From the NCBI GenBank assembly GCA_019637915.1, contig JAHBUV010000001.1, positions 2,140,565 through 2,204,564 on the forward strand: a stretch of DNA of 64,000 nucleotides. The letters run 5' to 3'. Position 1 is the stretch's first letter, and every line of letters starts with the position of its first letter. This document shows positions 8,688 through 17,267 of the stretch, piece by piece. This stretch comes from Pseudobdellovibrionaceae bacterium (lineage in GTDB: Bacteria; Bdellovibrionota; Bdellovibrionia; Bdellovibrionales; Bdellovibrionaceae). The translations under genes and the position numbers were made by a program. The notes under the pieces were generated by a model that saw only the letters and a program-made list of their open reading frames with translations, was not told where the DNA came from and ran no database searches.

Positions 8688-10211
8688 ATGACATGGCGTC
8701 GGCTTCATCTCTTCATGGTTTGCACCTTGGGCCTTTCCAGCCTGGTCGTTTTGTATTTAGGGCGCAAACCCCTCTGTATTGATTCCAGGGTGGTGGAGCG
8801 CATCGACCGCGTCTCGCCCCAGGGCGTGGAGTCCGCCTGGCGCTGCAGCCTGAACCGGGACACGGGCTTTTCGCCTTTCCTGTCCCGTCACCTCACCCTG
8901 TGGGAACCGCGGATCAAGGAGGTGGAAGAGAACCTGGGACGCCTGCGGGGTTTTCAAAAGCCCCTGCGCATCGTGATCCTGAGCGAGCGTCCCTGGGCTT
9001 ACCACTTGAGCGAAGGCCTGCTGTTCATCGGCGAGAGGATGCTCGCGTCCCGCGGCCACCTGGAGCGGGCGTTCGTGAAGGCCTGGCTGCGTGAAAACGA
9101 CAAGGACCTGCCGGCGCCGGACCTCATCGAGGAGTCGCAAGCCGATCTGCTGCAAAAAATCGTTTCGAACTCTCTGGCCCTGGAGGACGGCGGCCGGGGC
9201 CTGCGCATGCGCTTCAAGGCGCGTTGGCCGCAGGTGATGAAAGACGCCGAGGCTTATTGCGCCTCCCCCTGGAAAGCCTCGGAGCACTACGAGCCTTGCG
9301 AGAAAAACCCCGCCGCTCTCGGCGATCTCGCCTGGCGTTTGAGTCTGCGCCCCCTGGTTTCCGCGGCGCTGATCAGCGCCTGGAAAGAGCAAAGCCTCGC
9401 GGATCGTTTGCGGATGCTCTCGGCCCTGCCGCAGTGGCTGGGTTCCGTGAGTGGCGCCGAGATCTCCCGCTCCGAAGGGACCGTGGGTCCCTCCGCGTCC
9501 TCGCGGGCCGTGCGCGACGTGATCCGTCTCGTGTCGCGCCGTTCGCTCCTGGTGGGCGGGGAGCGCACGGTCTCTTTCGCCGGGTCTTTTTCCGGGCATT
9601 TGCGCGACGCCGGTTTCCGGGAGGAGCAGCCGGAGCTGAACCTGGATGTTCTCGTGGTGAGCGAGGACGGGATCAAAAACCCCCGCAGCCTGGTGAAAAA
9701 CCTGAGCCTCCTCGCCGGCGGCGAGAAAAACCTCCGCATCGCCGTCAAGGATCCGGAAAACCTGTGGGTCCTGCCGAACCAAAGACGCCTGCCGTGGCGG
9801 GAACTCGAAGGGTTGAAGGCGGAACGCATCGCCGTTCTCCGCTGCGGGAACTTGGATTTCGATTTCGACTGGGTTTTGTCTTTCGAAGGTTTGGCGCAAC
9901 GCCTGTTCGTGGTCGATGCCTGCGGAAGCGGGAACCCGCCGGATCTGAACCCCTGGGTGAAGAACGGCGCGGAGGCCTTCGCCGCCGCCAACAAGGGCGT
10001 CCATTTCATCCAGTTCCATTTGCCGTCGTTGGCTTTGCGCGGGAAAGAGCTCAAAGGGCGCAGCGCGGTTTTGCCGGTCATCGAGCGCCATGACGTCAAT
10101 GACCCGGTCTTGCGGACTCTGGGCTGGCAGGACCTGCGCCGATCGGAGGAATCGGATGCGTGGCATCCGCGCGCTTTCGTCGACGCCATCGAATGGTTCC
10201 GCGTGAACTAA
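8688..10211 (+). CDS. membrane-anchored protein with caspase-like DACGSG motif, function unknown
   Basis: 507 residues from the ATG at 8688; an upstream in-frame TTG at 8670, eight bases after an AAAGG, would add 6 residues. An N-terminal hydrophobic segment (LFMVCTLGLSSLVVLYLG) anchors a large exported domain. The middle is helical and charged, with several Cys. Near residues 404-416 the strand RLFVVDACGSGNP has the form of the caspase/CHAT catalytic-Cys strand (DACxSG). The place where a GHG strand would be expected about 25-30 residues earlier reads VLRCGN, so the catalytic His would be missing or elsewhere. I recognise no full-length family, so the peptidase link is only a motif-level guess. 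Confidence 0.6.
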   Translation: MTWRRLHLFMVCTLGLSSLVVLYLGRKPLCIDSRVVERIDRVSPQGVESAWRCSLNRDTGFSPFLSRHLTLWEPRIKEVEENLGRLRGFQKPLRIVILSERPWAYHLSEGLLFIGERMLASRGHLERAFVKAWLRENDKDLPAPDLIEESQADLLQKIVSNSLALEDGGRGLRMRFKARWPQVMKDAEAYCASPWKASEHYEPCEKNPAALGDLAWRLSLRPLVSAALISAWKEQSLADRLRMLSALPQWLGSVSGAEISRSEGTVGPSASSRAVRDVIRLVSRRSLLVGGERTVSFAGSFSGHLRDAGFREEQPELNLDVLVVSEDGIKNPRSLVKNLSLLAGGEKNLRIAVKDPENLWVLPNQRRLPWRELEGLKAERIAVLRCGNLDFDFDWVLSFEGLAQRLFVVDACGSGNPPDLNPWVKNGAEAFAAANKGVHFIQFHLPSLALRGKELKGRSAVLPVIERHDVNDPVLRTLGWQDLRRSEESDAWHPRAFVDAIEWFRVN

Positions 10212-10215
10212 GGCG

Positions 10216-10599
10216 TCAGACGCACTTGATGTTGTTCTCGTGGCTCTCGGCGCGTTTTTCCTTGATGCGATTTTTCCCGTCGACGAAGACCACGGTGGGT
10301 TCGTGCCGGCGGGCCTCCTCCGCCGTCAGGCCGCAGTAAGCGCAGATGATCACCAGATCGCCGGGCAGGACGTGACGGGCGGCCGCGCCGTTGAGGCAGA
10401 TCTCCCCCTTGCGGCCCTGGATCACGTAGGTGGAAAAGCGCGCGCCGTTGTTGCAGTTGTAAATGTCCACGCGTTCGTTCAGCAGCAGGCCCGCGGCCGC
10501 GATCAGATCAGGGCAAACCGACACCGAGCCTTCGTAATTCAGGTCGGCTTGCGTGACGGTGGCGCGGTGAATTTTGCATTTCAACAGACTGAGGTTCAT
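10216..10599 (-). CDS. panD: aspartate 1-decarboxylase
   Basis: 127 residues from the ATG at 10599, behind GGGAGGA. It makes beta-alanine from aspartate for pantothenate. The pyruvoyl precursor cleavage site is visible as YEGSVSV with Gly24-Ser25, and the chain carries the conserved [17 protein letters not shown] and [21 protein letters not shown] segments. The start overlaps the coaX stop by 4 bp (ATGA). It is the last gene of a six-gene pantothenate/CoA operon. Confidence 0.96.
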   Translation of the reverse strand: MNLSLLKCKIHRATVTQADLNYEGSVSVCPDLIAAAGLLLNERVDIYNCNNGARFSTYVIQGRKGEICLNGAAARHVLPGDLVIICAYCGLTAEEARRHEPTVVFVDGKNRIKEKRAESHENNIKCV

Positions 10600-11387
10600 A
10601 AGGTCCTCCCGGACACTTCGGGGTTCATTTGCAAAGCGATGAGCAGGCCTTTCAGGACGAGATCGGGCAGGATCACGTCGAAGACCTTTTCTTTTTCGAA
10701 CAAAGAGGCGAAACCGCCCGTGCCGATGACGACGGGGCGCTGTTTGCCGAAGCACTCTTTCGTCAGGCGATCCGTGAGTTCGCGGATCTGCCCGACGTGG
10801 CCGTAATAAAGGCCCGACTGGATGCTTTCGACGGTGGAGCGCCCCAGAGCGTCGGCGGCGGGGATGATCTCCACGGACGGGAGCTTCGCGGTTTTGCTTT
10901 CCAGGGATTCCATGCACAGGCGCAATCCCGCCAGGATCGAGCCGCCCAGGTACTCGCGCTCCACGGAGACCACGTCGAAGGTGGTGGCCGTCCCGAGATC
11001 GACGATGATCAGGTTCTGGTTCGGGTAGAGATGGGTTCCCGCGATGGCGTTGGCGATGCGGTCGGCGCCCACCTCCAGGGGGTTGCGGTACTTGATCTTG
11101 AGTCCGGTCTTCACCCCCGCTTGCAGGATGAAGGGCTCGAGATTGAAGTACTTCCGGCAAGCGCCGCGCAGCGAGTACACCACGTCGGGGACCACGGAGC
11201 ACAGGGCGATTTCCTTGATCGACAGGGGGTCGATGCCGTTTTCCCGCAGCACCATGCGCAGGAACAGGCCCACCTCGTCCGACGAGGGGCCTTGTTTGGA
11301 GTTGCGGCGGAAACTCAGCCGCATGCGGTCGCCCTCGAAGACGCCGCCGTAGATCTGGCTGTTGCCGACATCCAGAGCGAGGATCAT
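10596..11387 (-). CDS. coaX: type III pantothenate kinase
   Basis: 263 residues from the ATG at 11387, chosen for its AAAAGGAGAA site and because ILALDVGNS is the canonical CoaX N-terminus. Phosphorylates pantothenate. ASKHA fold: [12 protein letters not shown] (6-17), [11 protein letters not shown] and [13 protein letters not shown] are the phosphate, pantothenate and adenosine loops. The type III enzyme is not feedback-inhibited by CoA, unlike CoaA. It is sandwiched between coaBC and panD with 4-bp overlaps on both sides. Confidence 0.95.
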   Translation of the reverse strand: MILALDVGNSQIYGGVFEGDRMRLSFRRNSKQGPSSDEVGLFLRMVLRENGIDPLSIKEIALCSVVPDVVYSLRGACRKYFNLEPFILQAGVKTGLKIKYRNPLEVGADRIANAIAGTHLYPNQNLIIVDLGTATTFDVVSVEREYLGGSILAGLRLCMESLESKTAKLPSVEIIPAADALGRSTVESIQSGLYYGHVGQIRELTDRLTKECFGKQRPVVIGTGGFASLFEKEKVFDVILPDLVLKGLLIALQMNPEVSGRTL

Positions 11388-12640
11388 GAATTCTCCTTTT
11401 CCATCATCCACGAAGCGAGCCAGCCCGACATCTCGTTGAAGCCGGCCAGGGGGACTTCGCGGTCTTTCGTGTGAATCGTGTAGGGGTGCACGCCGCGGGC
11501 GTCGTCGATGCGGGCCTGATCATTGTGCACGACCACGTCGCTCGCGGCGAGAACGCGCTCGACGGCGGATTTTTCCCCGGCCTTGTCGGCCCGGCTGGTG
11601 AGCTTGAATCCCACCACGCGGATGTCCTTGTTGGCGGACCAGGAGCGCAGCTCGGGGAGGAGTTTCGGCGCGGGTTTGAACTCCAGGGTGAGTTCTCCCC
11701 CCGAGGGGGTTTTGGCGGACTTCATTTCGCGGCCGTTCAGCAGCACGCGTTCCAGTCGGTAATCGCTGACGGCCGCCATCTGCACGACGTGGGTGAAGCG
11801 CTCCTCTTGCAGCGAACGGCGCAGGGTCTCCGCCAGATCGTCGAATCCCACGAAGGTTTTCTCGCGCACCTCGGCGGCCGTGGCGGGAACGGCGCTTTCG
11901 GCGCGCAACAAGGTGACCTCCATGCCCAGGCCCGAGAGCAAGTCGGCCAGACGGGCGCCGGAACGTCCCGTGCTGGTGTTGGTGAGAACGCGCACGTCGT
12001 CGATGCGCTCGCGCGTTCCCCCGGCGGTGATCAGCACTTTCAAGGGAGGAACCGCGGACGGGCGCGCGGCGCCGGCGCCGGCCGCTTCGCCGCCGAAAGC
12101 ATCAAGGACCTCGCGAAGGATCAAATCCGGCTCGAGCAGCTTGCCGAAACCCGTTTCGCCGCAGGCCAGAACCCCGGACGCCGTTTCCAGGATGCGCACG
12201 CCCATCCCTTTGAGTTTTTGCAGGGAGCTTTGCGTCGCCGGATGCAGATACATCGTCGTGTTCATGGCCGGGGCGATCAGGAAGGGTTTTTTGAAATCAT
12301 GGGCCAGGAACAGGGTCGTCAGCAGGTCGTCTCCGAGGCCTTGAGCGATGCGATTGATGAAGTTCGCCGTCGCCGGCGCCGCGAGCACGAGATCGGCGTC
12401 GCGGATCAGGTGAATGTGGTCCATGGCGCGGCCGCGCTCCCAAAGATCCGACAGAACGGGCCGCCCGCTGAGTCCCTCGAGGGTCGCGGCACCGACGAAT
12501 TCCAGGGCGGCGGGACTCGCCACCACCCGCACGTCATGGCCCGCCTGCACGAGGCGCGAAACCACCTGGCAGGCCTTGTAACAGGCGATGGAACCCGTCA
12601 TCAGGAAGAGCACGCGTTTTTTCGCTTCAAATTTGGACAT
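11384..12640 (-). CDS. coaBC: bifunctional phosphopantothenoylcysteine decarboxylase / phosphopantothenate-cysteine ligase
   Basis: 418 residues. The N-terminal flavoprotein (CoaC) half has GSIACYK (16-22), His75 in MDHIHL, the PAMN clamp (124-127) and the catalytic Cys160 in [14 protein letters not shown]. The C-terminal CoaB half starts near residue 200 with [15 protein letters not shown] and TNTSTGRSG. It converts 4'-phosphopantothenate and cysteine to 4'-phosphopantetheine. Its start lies 14 bp inside the panC end (GACAATGTCC), a tight overlap in a different frame. CoaD and CoaE, the last CoA steps, are not in this window. Confidence 0.95.
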   Translation of the reverse strand: MSKFEAKKRVLFLMTGSIACYKACQVVSRLVQAGHDVRVVASPAALEFVGAATLEGLSGRPVLSDLWERGRAMDHIHLIRDADLVLAAPATANFINRIAQGLGDDLLTTLFLAHDFKKPFLIAPAMNTTMYLHPATQSSLQKLKGMGVRILETASGVLACGETGFGKLLEPDLILREVLDAFGGEAAGAGAARPSAVPPLKVLITAGGTRERIDDVRVLTNTSTGRSGARLADLLSGLGMEVTLLRAESAVPATAAEVREKTFVGFDDLAETLRRSLQEERFTHVVQMAAVSDYRLERVLLNGREMKSAKTPSGGELTLEFKPAPKLLPELRSWSANKDIRVVGFKLTSRADKAGEKSAVERVLAASDVVVHNDQARIDDARGVHPYTIHTKDREVPLAGFNEMSGWLASWMMEKENS

Positions 12641-13379
12641 TGTCGATCAACCTCGTTTCACCGAGGAAAGCGGCGATGTAGCGCCGCCCCCCGCGGTCTT
12701 CGATGTAATCCACTTTGAATCCGTTGTCCTCCAGCCAGCCGCGCGCCTCCTGGGGCGACTTCGATTGGGTGAGGGCCTTGAAAATCAACGGCGCCTTCCC
12801 GCGTTCGGCGGGGCTCAGCCGCACGTTGCGCGAGCTCATCGCCAGGCCGTCCGCCTCGCGCACGGTGGGCACGGGAACGACGTTCAGATCCAGGAAAAAG
12901 GCGTCGACCATGCCGCGGATCAACTGCAGCTGCTGGCCGTCCTTTTCGCCGAAGTAGGCGTTTTGCGGGCGCACCAACTGGAAGAGCTTCAGGACGACGG
13001 TGAGAACGCCGTCGAAATGCCCGGGGCGGTGGGCGCCGCAGAGTTCGCGGCTGAAGTCGTTTTCCTGAACGCGGTAATGGTATCCGTCGGGATAGAGGTC
13101 CTCTTTGCGGGGGGCGAACACCGCATCCACGCCGCTTTGTTCCGCGAGGCGCAGGTCCGCCTCCCAGGTGACCGGGTATTTTTCGAAATCCTTCGGATCG
13201 TTGAATTGCGTGGGGTTCACGAAAACGCTCAGCACGACGAGATCATTCCCGGCGCGGGCCCGGGCGAGCAGAGAGGCGTGGCCCTCGTGCAAGGCCCCCA
13301 TGGTGGGCACGAAGCCGACGCGGCCTTGTTGCGAACGGCGCCATTCGCGCATTTCGGCGACCGTGTGGAGCACCTTCAT
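12627..13379 (-). CDS. panC: pantoate--beta-alanine ligase
   Basis: 250 residues from the ATG at 13379, chosen because MKVLHTVAEMREW is the normal PanC start; longer openings upstream fall inside panB. It joins pantoate and beta-alanine via pantoyl-AMP. The nucleotidyltransferase motif PTMGALHEGHASL contains the HxGH-type signature; FVNPTQFNDPKDFEKYP, FGEKDGQQLQLIRGMV and SSRNVRLSP are family blocks. It is shorter than the usual 280 residues because the C-terminal domain is compact. Overlaps panB by 4 bp and coaBC by 14 bp. Confidence 0.95.
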   Translation of the reverse strand: MKVLHTVAEMREWRRSQQGRVGFVPTMGALHEGHASLLARARAGNDLVVLSVFVNPTQFNDPKDFEKYPVTWEADLRLAEQSGVDAVFAPRKEDLYPDGYHYRVQENDFSRELCGAHRPGHFDGVLTVVLKLFQLVRPQNAYFGEKDGQQLQLIRGMVDAFFLDLNVVPVPTVREADGLAMSSRNVRLSPAERGKAPLIFKALTQSKSPQEARGWLEDNGFKVDYIEDRGGRRYIAAFLGETRLIDNVQI

Positions 13380-14164
13380 GAGTAGCTCTCTTTCTCGGAG
13401 GGAAAGCGTTTCCCGACGACGTCCTGGTGGAACTCCGTGAAGGCGCGGATCAGCTCCTCCGCCCCGTTGAAGTAGGTGCGCAGGAATTTCGGTTTGAAAC
13501 CCGGATTCATGCCGAGCATGTCCTGCAGCACGAGGACCTGGCCATCGACGTCGGGTCCGGCGCCGATGCCGATGACGGGAATCGACAGGGAGCGCGAGAT
13601 CTCGGCCGCGACGGCGCCGGGCACGCACTCCAGGACCAGGGAGAAGCAGCCGGCTTCCTGCAGCTGGCGGGATTGCTCTTTCAGCAGCGCGGCGGCGCGA
13701 TCCTCGCGGCCCTGAACCCGGAAGCCGCCCAGCTGGTGGATCGATTGCGGCGTCAGGCCCAGGTGCCCCATGACGGGGATCCCGGACTGCACGAGATGGC
13801 GGACGAGCTCAAGGTTGCCGTCGGCGCCCTCGAGTTTCACGGCGTGGGCGCCGGCCTTCATCAGCTCGCCGGCGGCGCGCACGTTGCTGGCCAGGTCCTG
13901 GCGGTAGGACAGAAAAGGCAAATCGGCGATGAGCAGCTTCGCGGGCGCCCCGCGCGCGACGGCGGCGGTCTGCAGGACCATCATCGGCAGATCGGCGTTC
14001 AGGGTCGTCGGATGGCCGTGCATGACCATGGCGGCCGAATCGCCGACCAGGATGGCGTCGACGGGAGAATCGTTCATCAGGCGCGCGAAGGAGAAGTCGT
14101 AGCAGGTCAGCATGGACAGCTTTTCGCCGCGGTTCTTTTTGTTTTGGAAATCGAGGATGCTCAT
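13376..14164 (-). CDS. panB: 3-methyl-2-oxobutanoate hydroxymethyltransferase
   Basis: 262 residues from the ATG at 14164 with a strong AAGGAGG site. TIM-barrel enzyme that makes ketopantoate from 2-oxoisovalerate and methylene-tetrahydrofolate. Landmarks: LTCYDFSFARLMND, VGDSAAMVMHGHPTTL (metal- and ketoacid-binding), KLEGADG, GHLGLTPQSIHQLGGF, and LECVPGAVAAEIS with the catalytic Glu region. It overlaps the upstream Rossmann/DUF2520 gene by 4 bp. Confidence 0.95.
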   Translation of the reverse strand: MSILDFQNKKNRGEKLSMLTCYDFSFARLMNDSPVDAILVGDSAAMVMHGHPTTLNADLPMMVLQTAAVARGAPAKLLIADLPFLSYRQDLASNVRAAGELMKAGAHAVKLEGADGNLELVRHLVQSGIPVMGHLGLTPQSIHQLGGFRVQGREDRAAALLKEQSRQLQEAGCFSLVLECVPGAVAAEISRSLSIPVIGIGAGPDVDGQVLVLQDMLGMNPGFKPKFLRTYFNGAEELIRAFTEFHQDVVGKRFPSEKESYS

Positions 14165-14865
14165 GTGGTCGCCTCCTTCATGGCGAGATAAACGTTCCGC
14201 CACGGGTCGTTTTGCAAAGCTTCGAGATTTTTGCGGATGGTGCCCTCATCTTTGCGCACCAGCGGGCCGGTGAGGGCGGCCGAACCCCGCGCCAGGTAAT
14301 TTTCGGCCACGCGGGCGATGTACAGGCGGATGCCGTCTTCGGGCAGGCCGAGGCGGCGCAGTTCCGTTTCCATCTGGTTCCACAGGAGGACGGGGAAATT
14401 CCCGCCCAGCACGCAAAGCGCGTGGTACAGGGCTTTGTCCCCGGCCGGCAGCACGGTGAAAGGGTTCGGCAGGGGCAGGATGTCCCGCAGGTTGTCCGCG
14501 CCGGTGACGCTGAAATGGATGCGGGGATAAAAATCCGCGGGGTAAAAATCCGGTCCGAAACTCATCAAAGGATGCAGGGCGATCGTGCCCGGCAGATTCA
14601 AGGCGCCGGAGAAGTGCACGATCTTTCCCTGAAAATCCCGCAAATGAGCGTCGCGGAAAGCGCCGATGGCGCCGTCGCTGATCGCCAGGGCCACGATGTG
14701 GCAGGAGGGCAGGAGCTCGCGCCAGCGGGCCTCGCCCTCGGAGCGCTCCCAGGTCAGGAAAGACCATCCCAATTGTTTGAAATAAAAGCGCCAATGGCGC
14801 GCGAGTCGGCCGCCGCCAACCAAAAGGAGAGTCTTCTGATGAGGTCCTTGTCCAATTCGGATCAA
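14161..14865 (-). CDS. Rossmann-fold/DUF2520 protein, candidate ketopantoate reductase (PanG-like)
   Basis: 234 residues from a TTG at 14865, supported by GGGAGG about seven bases upstream; no ATG is available. Residues 10-30 form a nucleotide-binding beta-alpha-beta unit (TLLLVGGGRLARHW). The following strands (VALAISDGAIGAF, HFSGAL, HPLMSFG) and the helical C-terminal half match the Rossmann-like plus DUF2520 arrangement. No panE is seen in this otherwise complete panBC-coaBC-coaX-panD operon. Established knowledge: Francisella uses PanG, an alternative ketopantoate reductase encoded with panB and panC. I infer the same role here; the alternative is an unrelated oxidoreductase. Confidence 0.75.
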   Translation of the reverse strand: MIRIGQGPHQKTLLLVGGGRLARHWRFYFKQLGWSFLTWERSEGEARWRELLPSCHIVALAISDGAIGAFRDAHLRDFQGKIVHFSGALNLPGTIALHPLMSFGPDFYPADFYPRIHFSVTGADNLRDILPLPNPFTVLPAGDKALYHALCVLGGNFPVLLWNQMETELRRLGLPEDGIRLYIARVAENYLARGSAALTGPLVRKDEGTIRKNLEALQNDPWRNVYLAMKEATT

Positions 14866-14960
14866 GTCCTGCCTCCCGGGAACGGAAAATCAATTTTCGA
14901 GCAGTCATCGTCCTGAGGATCGACGCTGTCAGCCGCAATCTCTCACCGTGAGTCAGGTAA

Positions 14961-14981
14961 ATCAAGGGTTCTTGATATGAT
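14961..14981 (+). promoter_or_regulatory. inverted repeat abutting a -10-like box
   Basis: ATCAAG-GGTT-CTTGAT (14961-14976) is a perfect 6-bp dyad directly followed by TATGAT (14976-14981), 26 bp ahead of the start at 15008. The -35 region is poor, which would fit an activator- or repressor-controlled promoter. A second small dyad (GAAAAT-CA-ATTTTC) lies closer to the divergent pan/coa operon. Confidence 0.35.
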
Positions 14982-15007
14982 GTGCCAAGAGTGGTAGGCC
15001 GAAGGTC

Positions 15008-15739
15008 ATGGGACGTTGGATCTTTTATGCGATGTTGTCTCTGATCGCCGTGAGCGGCCTGGTCGTGGTGATTTACTACGGCATCCAGCCGCGGAGCGTG
15101 CCGAAAATCAAGTTCAGCCAGTTCAGCGCCGCCGAGGACATCGGCCGCGCCACGGCTCAGCGCCTGCGCCTGGAGATTCAAGGCGCGCCGTTCCTGATCG
15201 TGGGCGTGTGGCCCGACACGGAGGAGCAGGTCCGCGTCGTGGACGGCCTCCTCAAGGCGCTGAACGAACCCGGTTTAGCCTACGAGGTCATCGTCGCGGA
15301 GCCCGGGCTCGGCCTGGTCGAGCGTTTCGCGGTGAACGAGCGGGTCAGCCTGCGCGATGAGACCACGCGTTTCGCGGAAGGCGCGAAGCAGATCCTCGCC
15401 TCCGGAAAGCGCCTGGTGGCCCTGGTCCCCAGCAGTTACTCGAGCCAGCTGATCCCCGACGGCCAGGCGAACCGCCTGAAAAAGGAATTCGGGATGGATC
15501 CGACCAGCATCACCCTGATGCCCTTCCCGGTCCGGCGGGAGGACGAGAAAAAGCGCAGCGTCCGTTGCGACACCAACATCAAGGATGAGACCGGCATCGG
15601 TCCCCTGGCGTGCGCGGCCCTGTTCAAGGCCCGCACCATGTACCGCGGTAAAAAAGATCTTTCGAAGTACTCCGCCTCCCTGGATCTGGTCGGCGGACGC
15701 GATTACCTTCTCCTGGTCGCCCCTCCGCAGGGCGACTAG
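15008..15739 (+). CDS. membrane-anchored periplasmic protein, function unknown
   Basis: 243 residues. The N-terminal segment IFYAMLSLIAVSGLVVVIYYG is a single transmembrane anchor. The rest is soluble and mixed alpha/beta (PFLIVGVWPDTEEQVRVVDG, YEVIVAEPGLGLVERF, LVALVPSSYSSQLIP), with two Cys near the C-terminus (VRCDTN, LACAALF) that could form a disulphide outside the cytoplasm. I recognise no family. It has an AAGG site before the ATG and its own intergenic region. Its stop overlaps the stop of the convergent nucleotidase gene by 3 bases. Confidence 0.7.
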   Translation: MGRWIFYAMLSLIAVSGLVVVIYYGIQPRSVPKIKFSQFSAAEDIGRATAQRLRLEIQGAPFLIVGVWPDTEEQVRVVDGLLKALNEPGLAYEVIVAEPGLGLVERFAVNERVSLRDETTRFAEGAKQILASGKRLVALVPSSYSSQLIPDGQANRLKKEFGMDPTSITLMPFPVRREDEKKRSVRCDTNIKDETGIGPLACAALFKARTMYRGKKDLSKYSASLDLVGGRDYLLLVAPPQGD

Positions 15740-17103
15740 ATCTCGTGGGAGAGGGGACGGCGGGGCGCGCGGAAGTAAGTCCGCGGTGAGAGCTCCAGCA
15801 AGTCCGACAGCTTCGGCATGTAGACGCAGGCGTAACGCTCGATCTGATAGGCGAGGTAGCTTTCCTCGTTCCCGGCGCGCATCAGCTGTCCCCAGTTCGG
15901 GTTGTACAGCGTGTGCTGGGTCTTGATCAGGGCGCTGATCTGCGAGTCGATCTCGGCGATGCTTTTCTGCAGGGTCTCGACGCGGTTCTCGTCGAGCCGG
16001 CCCTCGTCCACCTTGCGGGTCATCAGGTCGGTGAGTTCGTCCTCGAGGGGCTCTTTCTTTTTCATCAGCAGGTCGATCTCGTTGTTGATGGGTTCGGCCT
16101 TGCTGTTGTTGGCGAGTTCGCCCTCGAGCTCTTCCAGCACCATGGCGGTGCGCCAGTTGCAGTCTTTTTTGAGTCGCAGGATGTCGCCGTAGATGTGGTC
16201 GCCGATGTAGAGGATGTCGTCCCCGTCGAGGCCGAGTTCCGTGGTGAACTGCTTGGCGTTCCCGCCCTGGTACATGCCGGGCGTGAGCTTCTCGTTCATG
16301 TTGGTCATGGTGCCGTCATGCGGGTTGACGCGCAGGAAGCGGGCGTTTTCGTAGAAGAAGCGCGGTTTCGAGGCGAAGGTGATGACGAACTCGAAAAGAT
16401 CCAGCCAGGATTTGTTCTCTTTCAGGAAGGGCGTGATGGCGTAATCCAGCAGCAGCTTCGTGTAGTGGTAATCCGAGTTGGTGATGATGAAGATCTTCTT
16501 GCCGTGCTTTTTGTATTTCTCGAGGGCCCGCACCACGGCCTCGTCCTTGATGATATAGTGGTCGAGGTTGCGCTTCACCTCCTCCTTGAGGGAGCCGTCG
16601 CGGTGGGCCTCGTCGACGGCGTCCAGGACGTCGTCAGCGATCTGCACGTACTCGGGGTACTGGTTCGAGGTGTCGCTGTCCTTCAGGTCGACGAGCTGCG
16701 AGAACAGCACGGCGAGGGAGTAGGAGAACGACGTGTCCACCGCCATGTAGTCGCCCGTCGACAGATCGATGTAGGTGGAGCGGTAGATCTTCTGGTGGTT
16801 TTTGAAATCGAGGGGCTTCAGGCCGTGGAAGCTGGCGCGGATCGCCGTATAGCGGTTGAGCTTGAGCAGGTTGCCCTTGGCGCGGTCGATGACCAGGCCG
16901 CGGATGGCGAAGTTGTCGTCGAACTGCAGTTTTTTGATGGTCTCGGGGTAACCGCGCTTGAGGAGTTTCTCGATGACCGTCGCATGCGACAGTCTTTCGA
17001 AATTCAGGGATTTGTAACGGACCAAGGTATGGTCCATGTCCAAGCCGATATAGCGGATTTTTTTCAGATTCAGGGTGCGGTTCACAAACACGTGGCCGGG
17101 CAC
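15736..17103 (-). CDS. HAD-IG family 5'-nucleotidase
   Basis: 455 residues from a GTG at 17103 behind CTGGAGG. The HAD nucleophile motif is GLDMDHTLVRY with Asp22 and Asp24; ITNSDYHYTKLLLDYA is motif II, and GDDILYIGDHIYGDILRLKK holds the C-terminal acidic motif. The long insertion with YMAVDTSFSYSLAVLF and the glutamate-rich helical region (about 325-400) match the cytosolic purine (IMP/GMP) 5'-nucleotidase family. It likely dephosphorylates purine nucleotides, which could feed salvage. A TATAAT-like box lies about 55 bp upstream on this strand. Confidence 0.85.
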   Translation of the reverse strand: MPGHVFVNRTLNLKKIRYIGLDMDHTLVRYKSLNFERLSHATVIEKLLKRGYPETIKKLQFDDNFAIRGLVIDRAKGNLLKLNRYTAIRASFHGLKPLDFKNHQKIYRSTYIDLSTGDYMAVDTSFSYSLAVLFSQLVDLKDSDTSNQYPEYVQIADDVLDAVDEAHRDGSLKEEVKRNLDHYIIKDEAVVRALEKYKKHGKKIFIITNSDYHYTKLLLDYAITPFLKENKSWLDLFEFVITFASKPRFFYENARFLRVNPHDGTMTNMNEKLTPGMYQGGNAKQFTTELGLDGDDILYIGDHIYGDILRLKKDCNWRTAMVLEELEGELANNSKAEPINNEIDLLMKKKEPLEDELTDLMTRKVDEGRLDENRVETLQKSIAEIDSQISALIKTQHTLYNPNWGQLMRAGNEESYLAYQIERYACVYMPKLSDLLELSPRTYFRAPRRPLSHEI

Positions 17104-17157
17104 GACGCCTCCAGGTTCCCAGGTTGCATTTTGACGCGAAAAAACGCGGCATCTTTC

Positions 17158-17163
17158 ATTATA
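17158..17163 (-). promoter_or_regulatory. -10-like box (TATAAT) for the nucleotidase gene
   Basis: On the minus strand a perfect TATAAT lies 55 bp upstream of the GTG start at 17103. No convincing -35 hexamer is at 16-18 bp, so it may be an activated promoter. A short CGCG-A6-CGCG hairpin follows in the leader. Confidence 0.35.
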
Positions 17164-17267
17164 ACGGGAACGAAATCAGGACGCGAGAAGTTTGTCCGTT
17201 GAATTTCAATTCGACGGAGGGGATCGAACATTGACGCATCATTTATCGAAACGTAACCAGGATCAGG

